Positions 23,799 to 32,830 of a stretch of 56,408 nt of DNA are shown here, piece after piece. Position 1 is the stretch's first letter. Every line of letters begins with the position of its first letter. The notes under the pieces are model-generated. The model worked only from the letters and a program-made list of their open reading frames with translations. It was not told the origin of the DNA and made no database searches. The DNA comes from Desulfonispora thiosulfatigenes DSM 11270 (GTDB taxonomy: Bacteria; Bacillota; Peptococcia; Peptococcales; Desulfonisporaceae): NCBI RefSeq assembly GCF_900176035.1, contig NZ_FWWT01000016.1, positions 1 to 56,408 of the forward strand. Reading direction: 5' to 3'. Made by a program: the position numbers and the translations under genes.

Positions 23799-25787
23799 AT
23801 GAAAAAACTATCAATTGATATCGAAACATTTAGTAGCATAGACCTCGCTAGATGTGGCGTTTATAAATATTGCGACTCAGCTGATTTTAAAATACTACTT
23901 TTTGCCTATGCCTTTAATGATGAAAAAGTAGAGGTCATAGACCTAGCCCAAAATGAAGAAATCCCAGAAAAAGTCGAGCAGGCCTTAACCGATCCTAATG
24001 TAATCAAAACAGCATTTAATGCAAACTTTGAACGAACTTGCTTAAAAAAATACTTTAATAAACCTATGCCACCTAGCCAGTGGAGGTGTACCGCTGTCTT
24101 AGCCTTAACGCTCGGTCTTCCAGGAAATCTTGCGGGAGTAACAAAGTGCCTAAAATTACCAGAGGAAAAAATGCAAGAAGGTAAAGATTTAATTAAATTT
24201 TTCTCTATTCCCATAAATAAAAATCAGAATATTCAGACAATGAAGGCGGCCCAAACAGCTCAATCACCCCAATCTGCCTCCTGCGCCCGAAATCTACCCC
24301 AGCATAATTTAAAAAAGTGGCAGACCTTTAAAGAATATTGTAAACAAGACGTCGTAGTGGAGCGCGAGATTAGAAAAAAACTAGAAGTCTTTCCTATCCC
24401 AGCGCCTGAGCAAAAACTCTGGGAGCTAGACCAAAAGATAAACGATAACGGGGTAAGAATAGACGGGCAATTAGTAGAAAATGCAATTGAATGCGCTGAA
24501 ATATATCACAAAAAAAGACTAGCTGAAGCCGCCTCCCTAACAGGACTAGCTAATCCTAATAGCCCTGCCCAGCTAAAGGACTGGCTCGCTGCGCAAGGTA
24601 TAGAAGTAATTAGCCTTGCAAAAGACAAAGTAAAAGAATTATTAGCCACAGAAACGGACCCTAAAATCATCAGAGTATTAGAACTTAGGCAGGAAATGTC
24701 AAAAACATCCGTTAAAAAATATGAAGCCATGGATAAAGTAGTATGCAGCGATGGGAAAATTAAAGGCATGCTGCAGTTTTATGGGGCAGCTACAGGCAGA
24801 TGGGCAGGTAGAGTTATAAATCCCCAAAACCTCCCAAGAAACGAGATAGAAAGCCTTGATCTAGCACGCCGTCTCATAAAGTCTAAAGATTATAAAGAAT
24901 TAGAATTAACCTTTGACTCTGTGCCAGATACCTTGTCCCAATTAATTAGAACAGCCTTTATCCCCTCACCTCATGCTAGATTTATCGTGTCAGACTTTTC
25001 TAGCATTGAAGCAAGGGTAATCGCTTGGCTAGCAGGGGAAAAGTGGAGAATAGATGTCTTTAACGACCATGGAAAAATATATGAAGCCTCAGCATCAGAG
25101 ATGTTTAACGTACCACTAGCAGAAATCACCAAAGATAGTGAGCTGCGCCAAAAAGGTAAAATCGCAGAACTAGCCCTAGGGTATCAAGGTAGCACAGGCG
25201 CACTTAAAGCCATGGGAGCATTAGGCATGGGACTAGCTGAAGAAGAATTAAAACCATTAGTAGATACCTGGAGAAGTTCAAATCCAAAAATAGTAAAGCT
25301 CTGGCGCGACGTGGAAAATGCAGCCATAAAAGCAGTAACAGAAAGAACAACTATTAAAATACAGTTTGGACTTAAATTTAGCTATCAAGGTGGAATTTTA
25401 TTTATCACCCTACCCTCAGGTAGAAGCCTTGCTTATCTTAGGCCAAGAGTAGAAATAAATAGAAAATTTAATACAGAAAAATTAACCTATGAAGGAGTAG
25501 TCCCAGGAAGTAGAAAATGGGGACGAGTAGACACCTATGGAGGTAAATTAGTGGAAAATATTATTCAAGGCCTTGCAAGAGACTGCCTAGCTATAGCCAT
25601 GTTAAGGCTTGATAAGGCAGGATATAAAATAAGCTTTCACGTCCATGATGAGGTTATCCTTGATGTTCCAAAGGGGACAGGCTCAAAAGAAGAAGTAGAA
25701 AAAATCATGGCAAAAAGTATTAGCTGGGCACCAGGTCTTCCTTTAAACGCTGAAAGCTTTGAAACAAATTATTATATGAAAGAATAG
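23799..25787 (+). CDS. Phage-type DNA polymerase, family A (662 aa)
   Basis: The protein has an N-terminal 3'-5' exonuclease domain (IDIETFSS with Asp7 and Glu9; FNANFERTCL; YCKQDVVVE) and a family A polymerase domain: motif A SDFSSIEARVIAWLAG (Asp399), the O-helix region KGKIAELALGYQGSTGALKA and motif C FHVHDEVILD (Asp617). It lacks the 5' nuclease of host Pol I, as phage and prophage enzymes do. Residues about 140-170 hold a low-complexity insert (AQTAQSPQSASCA). It is followed by a primase/helicase gene, so it belongs to a phage-derived replication module. Confidence 0.92.
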   Translation: MKKLSIDIETFSSIDLARCGVYKYCDSADFKILLFAYAFNDEKVEVIDLAQNEEIPEKVEQALTDPNVIKTAFNANFERTCLKKYFNKPMPPSQWRCTAVLALTLGLPGNLAGVTKCLKLPEEKMQEGKDLIKFFSIPINKNQNIQTMKAAQTAQSPQSASCARNLPQHNLKKWQTFKEYCKQDVVVEREIRKKLEVFPIPAPEQKLWELDQKINDNGVRIDGQLVENAIECAEIYHKKRLAEAASLTGLANPNSPAQLKDWLAAQGIEVISLAKDKVKELLATETDPKIIRVLELRQEMSKTSVKKYEAMDKVVCSDGKIKGMLQFYGAATGRWAGRVINPQNLPRNEIESLDLARRLIKSKDYKELELTFDSVPDTLSQLIRTAFIPSPHARFIVSDFSSIEARVIAWLAGEKWRIDVFNDHGKIYEASASEMFNVPLAEITKDSELRQKGKIAELALGYQGSTGALKAMGALGMGLAEEELKPLVDTWRSSNPKIVKLWRDVENAAIKAVTERTTIKIQFGLKFSYQGGILFITLPSGRSLAYLRPRVEINRKFNTEKLTYEGVVPGSRKWGRVDTYGGKLVENIIQGLARDCLAIAMLRLDKAGYKISFHVHDEVILDVPKGTGSKEEVEKIMAKSISWAPGLPLNAESFETNYYMKE

Positions 25788-25846
25788 CAAATTTCTAATT
25801 ATAAGATATTATTCCGCCCAAAAAAATAAATAAGGAGTAGATAAAA

Positions 25847-28249
25847 ATGATAGATCCTAAAAAAATATCTCAACAAGCACACTTAGAATTAAAACATGAC
25901 TTTTTATTAAATATTGCAACAGGTAGAAGCCGCAGAGAAACTAATTGGAAAAATATAAAAATTATGTGGTCAGAGTTAGTAAAAAGGTTAAGTAAAACAC
26001 ACAGAACCCATGAAACCGTTAGCGAATATCAAAACGCACTAAAAGCCAAAAGAGATGAAATAAAAGATGTCGGGGGATTTGTCGGAGGAGCTTTAAAAGA
26101 AGGCCGTAGAAAAGCAGAAAATATCATCGGAAGGCAAATAGTAACTCTTGATGCTGACTTTGTCTTAGGAGATTTATGGGCTAGATTTGAGGTAAAAATA
26201 GGCTGTAGCGGGGTAATGTACTCGACCCACTCCCATACCCCTACTAGTCCAAGGTTAAGGTTAGTAATCCCTCTAGTAAGGCCAGTAACACCTGATGAAT
26301 ATCAAGCAGTATCTAGAAAAATAGCAGAAGACCTAGGAATAGATTTTTTTGATGATACAACATACGAACCTCATAGATTAATGTACTGGCCCTCGACTTC
26401 TATTGATGGAGAATATATTTTTAATTTTTTAGATGAAAAATGGCTAGATCCAGATGAAGTACTAAATAGATATGATGATTGGACAGATTCATCTTTTTGG
26501 CCTGAATCATCACGCACTAATCTTGAGCGAAAAAGACAAATTGATAAACAGGAAAGTCCTCGTGAAAAAAAGGGAATAATCGGAGCATTTTGTAGGACTT
26601 ATAAAGTTACAGATGTAATAGATAAATATCTTAAAGAAATTTACACCCCTAGTATTGATCCAAATAGATATACCTATATACCTGGTAGTTCAGCTAATGG
26701 GCTTATTATCTATGGGGAGGGGGACTTTGCCTACTCACACCATGGCACAGACCCGATAAGTGGGAGACTGTGTAATGCCTTTGACCTTGTGAGGATTCAT
26801 AAATTTTCCTATTTAGATAAAAAAGCAAAAGAAGATACCCCTATGGCAAAGGTGCCTTCATATCTTGCTATGCAGCGATTTGCTTTAAAAGATATAGAAG
26901 TGAAAAAACGAATTGTTATGGAAAAAGGGGCAAGTAAAGAAAATTTAACTAATGAAAATTGGCAGGCAAATCTAGAGATTAATAAAAATGGTGAAATTAA
27001 AAATAGTTTAAAAAATTTAATAACCATTATTCAAAATGACCCTAAATTAAAAGGAATTGTCTTTAATGAATTAAGTGATGGTATGGAAATCAAAGGAAAA
27101 GTTCCTTGGAAACACCCTAGTAAATGGTGGAGGGACGCAGATGATGCTCAGCTCATTAGTTATATAGATATGAATTATGGATCATTTTCTATAAGAAATT
27201 TTGATATTGCCGTGACAAAGGTAGCAGATGATAGGTCATATCACCCTATTAGAGAATATTTAGAAGCCTTACCTGCATGGGATGGGGTAGAAAGATTAGA
27301 TCAAATATTAATTGATTATTTAGGTGCAGAAAATAATGATTATGTAAAAGCAGTAACTAGAAAGGTATTTGTTGCAGCAGTTGCAAGGGTATATAATCCA
27401 GGAATAAAATTTGACTGGATGCTCGTTTTAAGCGGTGAACAAGGAATAGGAAAAAGCACCTTAATCCAAAAGCTTGCAGGTGAGTGGTTTAATGACTCTC
27501 TAAGGCTATCTGATACCAAAGATAAAACAGCAGCTGAAAAACTTCAAGGATACTGGATTTTAGAAATAGGAGAGTTAGCTGGAATGAGAAAAGCTGAAGA
27601 AAATGAACTAAAAAACTTCCTCTCCTCACAAAATGATGTCTATAGGGCAAGCTTTGGTAAAAGAGCCACCCCTCATCCAAGGCAATGTATATTTATAGGG
27701 ACAACAAATGAAAAAGGATATCTAAGAGATGCTACTGGAAATAGGAGATTTTGGCCAGTAAAAGTATATCGGGGAAAAAAGAAACCTTGGAATATAACTA
27801 AAAATGAAATCGAACAAATCTGGGCCGAAGCTCTCCTAAAATATCAAGAAAGTGAAAAACTTCAGCTATCAGAAGAGCTAGAAATATATGCAAATCAAAT
27901 GCAAGATGAAGCCCTAGAAGTAGACGAAAGACAAGGAATTATTGAAAACTATATGGAAATGCTCCTTCCAGATAACTGGAAAGACATGGATTTATTTGCT
28001 AGAAGGGAGTATATAAATGAATACCATAATAAAAATAGTATCATTCCAAAAGGCACAAATAAGAGAAAAAAAATATCAGTAATCGAAATTTGGTGCGAAG
28101 CTTTTGGCAAAAATAAGGCAGATTTAAAGAGAGCAAAATCCTACGAAATAACTAAAATGTTACGAAGAATAGAAGGATGGGAGCAATCAGATAAATTAGC
28201 AAGCGGTGGAATTTATGGAAATAGAAGAATATGGAAGCGAAAATCATAA
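25847..28249 (+). CDS. Primase-polymerase / virulence-associated E (VapE) helicase protein (800 aa)
   Basis: The N-terminal part looks like an archaeo-eukaryotic primase domain: TLDADF (Asp102, Asp104), THSHTPTSPRLRLVIPL with the catalytic-type histidine, and EPHRLMYWPS. The C-terminal part is a VapE-type P-loop domain with Walker A SGEQGIGKSTL (about 528-538), WILEIGELAGM as Walker B region, and ATPHPRQCIFIGTTNE. Such proteins start and unwind replication in phages and phage-like islands. AAGGAG precedes ATG 25847. It stands 59 nt after the polymerase. No integrase, terminase or capsid gene is in the window. Confidence 0.88.
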   Translation: MIDPKKISQQAHLELKHDFLLNIATGRSRRETNWKNIKIMWSELVKRLSKTHRTHETVSEYQNALKAKRDEIKDVGGFVGGALKEGRRKAENIIGRQIVTLDADFVLGDLWARFEVKIGCSGVMYSTHSHTPTSPRLRLVIPLVRPVTPDEYQAVSRKIAEDLGIDFFDDTTYEPHRLMYWPSTSIDGEYIFNFLDEKWLDPDEVLNRYDDWTDSSFWPESSRTNLERKRQIDKQESPREKKGIIGAFCRTYKVTDVIDKYLKEIYTPSIDPNRYTYIPGSSANGLIIYGEGDFAYSHHGTDPISGRLCNAFDLVRIHKFSYLDKKAKEDTPMAKVPSYLAMQRFALKDIEVKKRIVMEKGASKENLTNENWQANLEINKNGEIKNSLKNLITIIQNDPKLKGIVFNELSDGMEIKGKVPWKHPSKWWRDADDAQLISYIDMNYGSFSIRNFDIAVTKVADDRSYHPIREYLEALPAWDGVERLDQILIDYLGAENNDYVKAVTRKVFVAAVARVYNPGIKFDWMLVLSGEQGIGKSTLIQKLAGEWFNDSLRLSDTKDKTAAEKLQGYWILEIGELAGMRKAEENELKNFLSSQNDVYRASFGKRATPHPRQCIFIGTTNEKGYLRDATGNRRFWPVKVYRGKKKPWNITKNEIEQIWAEALLKYQESEKLQLSEELEIYANQMQDEALEVDERQGIIENYMEMLLPDNWKDMDLFARREYINEYHNKNSIIPKGTNKRKKISVIEIWCEAFGKNKADLKRAKSYEITKMLRRIEGWEQSDKLASGGIYGNRRIWKRKS

Positions 28250-28790
28250 CAAGAATTTTTAGTTATGTTTTAGTTATCGTTAAGTTATTCACCTTAAGCC
28301 CTTACATACCAAAGCATTAACTAACTACAATAACTAAATAACTATAATCCTATATAGAGATGATATGAATATGGAGAAAACAGCAAATTTCGCATACATG
28401 CATATACGCGTATTGCGTATAGGGAAATTTGGGTTTAGTTAGTTATTTAGTTATTTCCCTTTTTTGTGCAGAATTTGTCGAAAGATTGCCCCCGATAATA
28501 CGGGAATGTTCGGTTGACACGCACGGACTAAAATACTAGAATTGAAATGTATGGAAAATAGGGCATAAAAAAGGTAGAAAAAGAAGGAATGTGGGAAAAT
28601 TAGGGAATTGACTGAAGAATGGCGAAAGAATCAGAACCACAAGACGCAGCATAAGAATTATTAAGAAATGAGTTTGTTATGCAATATATAGATTTACTCA
28701 ACTACTCGAATTTTTCGATGAGTTCAAAATGATATGATAAACTATTTATGAACCTGTAAGAATTGCTTACAAGTTCAAATAAGAAAGAGG
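28250..28790. other. Intergenic region with TAGTTAT words and a long inverted repeat
   Basis: No gene is supported. Between 28258 and 28290 TTAGTTAT-like words recur with about 12-nt spacing. AATAACTAAATAACTA (28329-28344) is repeated in perfect inverted form at 28440-28455; between the arms lies the palindrome ATACGCGTAT (28404-28413). This could be a replication origin or large terminator of the phage-type module. The end of the region holds the operator-like palindrome before rhuM. Confidence 0.5.
28699..28725. promoter_or_regulatory. Palindrome upstream of rhuM, possible operator
   Basis: CAACTACTCGAA and TTCGATGAGTTC form an imperfect inverted repeat. 23 of its 27 bases are identical to a perfect palindrome inside the rhuM coding region at 28987-29013. 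Autoregulation by RhuM is a guess. Confidence 0.45.
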
Positions 28791-29816
28791 GTGAATTGCT
28801 TGGAAAACATTAATCAATTTGTTCTTTATACAGGTGATGATGGAAATGTAAAACTCCAGATATTTTTAGAAGAAGAAACACTATGGTTATCTCAAAAACT
28901 CATTGGCGAGTTGTTCCAGGTAGAATCTAACACCATCAATTATCATATTAAGGAAATCTATAAAAGTGGTGAATTGGAAGAGTTGGCAACTACTCGAAAA
29001 TTTCGAGTAGTTCAAAAAGAAGGCAACAGAGACGTTTCAAGAGATGTTGTTTTTTATAATTTAGATGTTATCATTGCTGTTGGATATAGAGTTAATTCAA
29101 AGCGAGCTACTCAGTTTAGAATATGGGCAACTAAAGTATTAAAAGAATATATGATTAAAGGATTTGTCTTGGATGATGAAAGATTGAAACAAGGCGAAAG
29201 AGTATTTAATAAAGATTATTTTAAAGAGCTTCTTGAAAGAGTTCGTTCGATACGTGCCAGCGAGAGAAGAATCTACCAACAGATTACAGATATCTTTGCT
29301 GAGTGTAGTATTGACTATGATCCTAACTCAGAAATGACAAAAGAATTCTATGCAACAGTTCAAAACAAATTTCATTATGCTATTACAGGAAAAACTGCTG
29401 CTGAGATAATACATTCAAAAGCAAACAAAGATGAGCCTAATATGGGGCTTTTAACATGGAAAAACGCACCTGATGGCAGAATTTTAGCATCAGATGTAAA
29501 AATAGCTAAAAATTATCTTTCTGAGAAAGAAATTAAAAGATTGGAAAGAACCATCTCATCTTTCTTTGACTATATAGAAAACATCATTGAGAATAGAGAG
29601 ACTTTTACCATGGAAGCTTTTGCTAACAGTGTAGTGCGCTTCTTAGAATTCAATGAATATAAGATTCTCACAGGAAAAGGAAAGATTTCAAAAGCACAAG
29701 CTGATCAGAAAGCATTGAATGAATACAAAGAGTATAACAAGCATCAGCCAATACATTCAGATTTTGATAAGCAGATAAAAAAATATTTGGAAAGCGGTAG
29801 TTATAAAAAAGAATAA
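28791..29816 (+). CDS. rhuM: RhuM family protein
   Basis: The 341-residue protein matches the RhuM ('virulence protein') family: LFLEEETLWLSQKLIGELF-like opening, TTRKFRVVQKEG, VIIAVGYRVNSKRATQFRIW and a C-terminal part ending in a helical region. Homologues occur on islands in many bacteria; their biochemical role is unknown, though the N-terminal half looks DNA-binding. The start is GTG 28791 or, with better spacing from AGAGGGTGA, TTG 28800. TTRKFRV is encoded by a perfect palindrome. Confidence 0.85.
   Translation: MNCLENINQFVLYTGDDGNVKLQIFLEEETLWLSQKLIGELFQVESNTINYHIKEIYKSGELEELATTRKFRVVQKEGNRDVSRDVVFYNLDVIIAVGYRVNSKRATQFRIWATKVLKEYMIKGFVLDDERLKQGERVFNKDYFKELLERVRSIRASERRIYQQITDIFAECSIDYDPNSEMTKEFYATVQNKFHYAITGKTAAEIIHSKANKDEPNMGLLTWKNAPDGRILASDVKIAKNYLSEKEIKRLERTISSFFDYIENIIENRETFTMEAFANSVVRFLEFNEYKILTGKGKISKAQADQKALNEYKEYNKHQPIHSDFDKQIKKYLESGSYKKE
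28987..29013. promoter_or_regulatory. Perfect palindrome within rhuM
   Basis: AACTACTCGAAA, a central A and TTTCGAGTAGTT form a perfect 12-bp-arm inverted repeat that encodes the TTRKFRVV segment. A diverged copy lies upstream of the gene at 28699. Confidence 0.6.
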
Positions 29817-29900
29817 GTGGGATATTTAATAGTATTCGAATTCGAACAAATTAAAAAATGAACTATCAAGGAATCCTTGACAGTTGGAAAGGAGAAGTTT

Positions 29901-30254
29901 ATGTACAGTGATACAAGTAAATTATTAGTATGGCAAAGATCACATGAGCTGGTCTTGAATATATATGAAGTCACTAAAGACTTTCCAAAAGACGAGCAGT
30001 TCGGCTTGACTTCACAAATAAGAAGAGCTGCTGTTTCGGTTCCTAGTAATATTGTAGAGGGAAAAGCAAGGGGATCTAGCAAAGAATATAAACGATTTTT
30101 GCTAATGGCACGTGGTTCTTTGGAAGAAACAAAGTATCAGCTGCTATTAGCAAAAGATTTGAAATATATAGATGAAAAGAAATATAAGGAAGTATTGAAC
30201 TTAGCAATGGAAACAGGAAGACTTTTGGCTGGATTGATTAAGTCTTTGGGTTGA
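29901..30254 (+). CDS. Four helix bundle protein (23S rRNA intervening-sequence family)
   Basis: The 117-residue protein begins MYSDTSKLLVWQRSHELVL and has QIRRAAVSVPSNIVEGKARG and FLLMARGSLEETKYQL, the signature of the four helix bundle proteins also found inside 23S rRNA intervening sequences and diversity-generating retroelements. AAAGGAG lies 7 nt before ATG 29901; the upstream TTG at 29877 is less likely. No rRNA or retroelement is nearby, so it is a solitary copy of unknown role. Confidence 0.88.
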   Translation: MYSDTSKLLVWQRSHELVLNIYEVTKDFPKDEQFGLTSQIRRAAVSVPSNIVEGKARGSSKEYKRFLLMARGSLEETKYQLLLAKDLKYIDEKKYKEVLNLAMETGRLLAGLIKSLG

Positions 30255-30319
30255 AGTTTTTACCTTTCCAACTTACCAACTTTCTACTTTCCAACTAAAT
30301 TGAAGGAGGCTCGACTAAA

Positions 30320-31435
30320 ATGTCTAATAAAATCTGGCTTTCATCTCCCCATATGAGCGATGAGGGATATGAAAAAGAATATATAAAAGAAGCATTTGAT
30401 ACTAATTGGATTGCTCCTCTTGGCACGAATGTAAATGAATTTGAAAAAGAACTTGCTACAAAAGTTGGTAGTGGACATGCTGCAGCATTAGTATCCGGAA
30501 CTAGTGCAATTCATTTAGCACTTAAAGCTGTTGGGGTTAGTACAGGGGATATTGTCCTTTGTCCTACCCTTACTTTTTCTGCTACTGCAAATCCCATCAT
30601 TTATCAAAATGCAACTCCTGTATTTATCGATAGTGATTATGAAACTTGGAATATGTGTCCAAAGGCATTAGGGGCAGCTTTTGAAAAGTACGGTGATAAG
30701 GTGAAGGCTGTTTTAGTCGTGCATTTATATGGCCTATCAGCTGATATGGATAAGATTATGAAGATTTGTAATAAATATAATATTCCTGTTATAGAAGATG
30801 CAGCTGAGTCTTTAGGAGCACTTTATAAAGGACAACCTACAGGAACGTTCGGTAAATTTGGAGTATTTAGTTTTAACGGAAATAAGATTATCACGACTTC
30901 TGGTGGCGGGATGCTAGTTTCTGATGATGAAGAGAAGATTAAGAAAATAAGATTCTGGTCTACTCAAAGTAGAGATCCAGCAAGGCACTACCAACATAGC
31001 GAATTAGGGTTTAATTATCGTATGAGCAATGTCGTGGCTGGTATTGGGCGAGGACAGCTTAAGGTGTTAGACCAAAGAGTGGAAAAGAAGAAATATATCT
31101 TTGAATATTACAAAAAAGAGCTAGGCTCTCTTGAGGGTGTAGAATTCATGCCTATCAATGACTGGAATGAGCCGAATTATTGGTTAAGTGTTATTACGTT
31201 GAAAGGTAAAGTTAGACCTCTTGATGTAATGGAGGCACTAGAAGCTGAGAATATTGAATCAAGGCCTGTCTGGAAGCCAATGCACATGCAGCCATTTTTT
31301 GTTGAGTATGATTACATCGGTTCAGATGTAAGTGAGAAGCTGTTTGAAAATGGGGTGTGCTTGCCAAGTGATACCAAGATGAATGATGAGGATCTTGAGA
31401 GGATTTGTGGTATTATAAAGGGGCTTTGGTCTTAA
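30320..31435 (+). CDS. pglE: DegT/DnrJ/EryC1 aminotransferase, PglE-like
   Basis: A PLP-dependent sugar aminotransferase of 371 residues. LVSGTSAIHLALKA binds the cofactor phosphate, EDAAESLGA the ring and Lys189 in FSFNGNKIITTSGGG forms the Schiff base. WLSSPHMSDEGYEKEYIKEA is typical of the PglE/LegC-type enzymes acting on UDP-4-keto-6-deoxy-GlcNAc. Together with the sugar-phosphate transferase and acetyltransferase that follow, and the dehydratase at 12894, it fits synthesis of UDP-2,4-diacetamido-2,4,6-trideoxyhexose. GAAGGAGG before ATG 30320 supports the start; this gene opens the polysaccharide operon. Confidence 0.87.
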   Translation: MSNKIWLSSPHMSDEGYEKEYIKEAFDTNWIAPLGTNVNEFEKELATKVGSGHAAALVSGTSAIHLALKAVGVSTGDIVLCPTLTFSATANPIIYQNATPVFIDSDYETWNMCPKALGAAFEKYGDKVKAVLVVHLYGLSADMDKIMKICNKYNIPVIEDAAESLGALYKGQPTGTFGKFGVFSFNGNKIITTSGGGMLVSDDEEKIKKIRFWSTQSRDPARHYQHSELGFNYRMSNVVAGIGRGQLKVLDQRVEKKKYIFEYYKKELGSLEGVEFMPINDWNEPNYWLSVITLKGKVRPLDVMEALEAENIESRPVWKPMHMQPFFVEYDYIGSDVSEKLFENGVCLPSDTKMNDEDLERICGIIKGLWS

Positions 31436-31455
31436 GAAGAAGTAGGTGGAAATAG

Positions 31456-32121
31456 ATGCAAACTGAGATTAAACGGAATATAGGGATTAAGCCTGATAAG
31501 GGTAGGGTTTATAGAAGATTTATTAAAAGACCAATGGACTTCATTTTGTCTTTGATGGCCATTATCGTTTTAAGTCCGGTACTTATAATAGTTGCAATTC
31601 TTGTTAGGTTGAAGCTAGGTAGTCCAGTGTTGTTTAAGCAAAAGAGACCAGGGCTTCATGAGAAGATATTTACTATGTATAAGTTTAGGACTATGACAGA
31701 TGAAAAGGACGAGAATGGGGAACTACTTCCAGACTCAGTAAGACTGACCAAGTTCGGAAAGATGTTAAGGTCTACGTCACTTGATGAGCTACCAGAGCTT
31801 TTTAATATATTAAAGGGCGATATGTCGATCATTGGGCCACGTCCTTTGCTTGTACAGTATCTGCCTCTATATAACGACCACCAAAAGAGAAGGCATGAAG
31901 TTAGACCAGGTCTTTCAGGACATGCCCAGGTAAACGGGCGTAATGCAATCAGCTGGGAAGATAAGTTCAACCTAGATGTTGAATACGTTGATAATATGAG
32001 TTTCATAGGAGACTGGAGGATTATCTTTCTTACTATTAAGAAAGTTTTTGTTAAGGAAGGTATTAGCTCAGATACATCAGTAACGATGGAACCATTTAGA
32101 GGAAGTAAACCTGATAATTGA
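31456..32121 (+). CDS. pglC: Initiating sugar-1-phosphate transferase (PglC/WcaJ family)
   Basis: The 221-residue protein has one N-terminal membrane re-entrant helix (residues 27-49, [20 protein letters not shown]) and the bacterial sugar transferase domain: [48 protein letters not shown] and [14 protein letters not shown]. It loads the first sugar phosphate of the repeat unit onto undecaprenyl phosphate at the inner membrane face. The small size without extra helices resembles PglC, in agreement with its neighbours. Confidence 0.92.
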   Translation: MQTEIKRNIGIKPDKGRVYRRFIKRPMDFILSLMAIIVLSPVLIIVAILVRLKLGSPVLFKQKRPGLHEKIFTMYKFRTMTDEKDENGELLPDSVRLTKFGKMLRSTSLDELPELFNILKGDMSIIGPRPLLVQYLPLYNDHQKRRHEVRPGLSGHAQVNGRNAISWEDKFNLDVEYVDNMSFIGDWRIIFLTIKKVFVKEGISSDTSVTMEPFRGSKPDN

Positions 32122-32185
32122 GATAAATATAATTTAGAATTTCTATAATCATCCATTTTTTATTTCAGAGGGGAATGTACCAATA

Positions 32186-32806
32186 ATGAAAGATAAGTTA
32201 ATCATAATAGGTGCCAGTGGACATGGAAAGGTTGTCGCTGACATCGCAATAAAAATGAATAAGTGGCAAAGCATAGCATTCCTTGATGATGATGAGTCTA
32301 TTAAGACATCTATGGGATTAGTAGTCATCGGCAAAACTGCTGATGCTTTTACATATAAAGATAATGCTGATTTTTTTGTGGCTATTGGAACCAATGATAC
32401 AAGAGAAAGATTACAAGAGAAGTTGATAGATGAAGGCTTAAATGTGGTAACTTTAATTCATCCAAGTGTAATTATTGGAATTGATGTTGAGATTGGGATT
32501 GGAACTGTAATTATGGCAGGAGTTGTTATTAATAGCTCAAGTAGAATTGGTAAGGGTTGTATCATCAATACAAGTTCTAGCTTGGATCACGATAATATAA
32601 TTGAAGATTATGTTCATATTTCGCCTGGAGTTAATTTAGCTGGAACGGTTAAGGTTGGTAAGGGAAGTTGGATAGGAATAGGAAGTACGGTAAGTAATAA
32701 CGTGAACATTTGTAATGGCTGTAAAGTAGGTGCAGGTGCTGTATTGGTTAAGGATATTACTGAACCTGGGACATATGTTGGGGTTCCAGTTAGGAAGAAA
32801 GATTAA
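32186..32806 (+). CDS. pglD: Sugar O/N-acetyltransferase (PglD/NeuD family)
   Basis: The 206-residue protein starts with a Rossmann-like part (LIIIGASGHGKVVADIA, AFLDDD) and continues in a left-handed beta-helix made of hexapeptides (IGIGTVIMAGVVINSSSRIG) with the catalytic-type histidine in SSLDHDNIIEDYVHISPG. PglD acetylates UDP-4-amino-sugar to give diNAc-bacillosamine. Position directly after the PglC-like gene supports that role; NeuD-type sialic O-acetylation is the alternative. Confidence 0.88.
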   Translation: MKDKLIIIGASGHGKVVADIAIKMNKWQSIAFLDDDESIKTSMGLVVIGKTADAFTYKDNADFFVAIGTNDTRERLQEKLIDEGLNVVTLIHPSVIIGIDVEIGIGTVIMAGVVINSSSRIGKGCIINTSSSLDHDNIIEDYVHISPGVNLAGTVKVGKGSWIGIGSTVSNNVNICNGCKVGAGAVLVKDITEPGTYVGVPVRKKD

Positions 32807-32830
32807 ATTATATTGATAGGAGAATTAGAA

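Noticed and set aside
28250-28790. tRNA gene as an integration site for the phage-type module
   Set aside because: I could not find a cloverleaf with TTCRA and acceptor pairing in this gap or elsewhere in the window.
29877-30254. Four-helix-bundle protein as sign of a 23S rRNA insertion or retroelement
   Set aside because: No rRNA sequence, reverse transcriptase or variable repeat is present in the surroundings.
31656-32156. Minus-strand frame of 166 codons opposite the PglC-like gene
   Set aside because: Shadow frame of a conserved gene, no domain recognisable.
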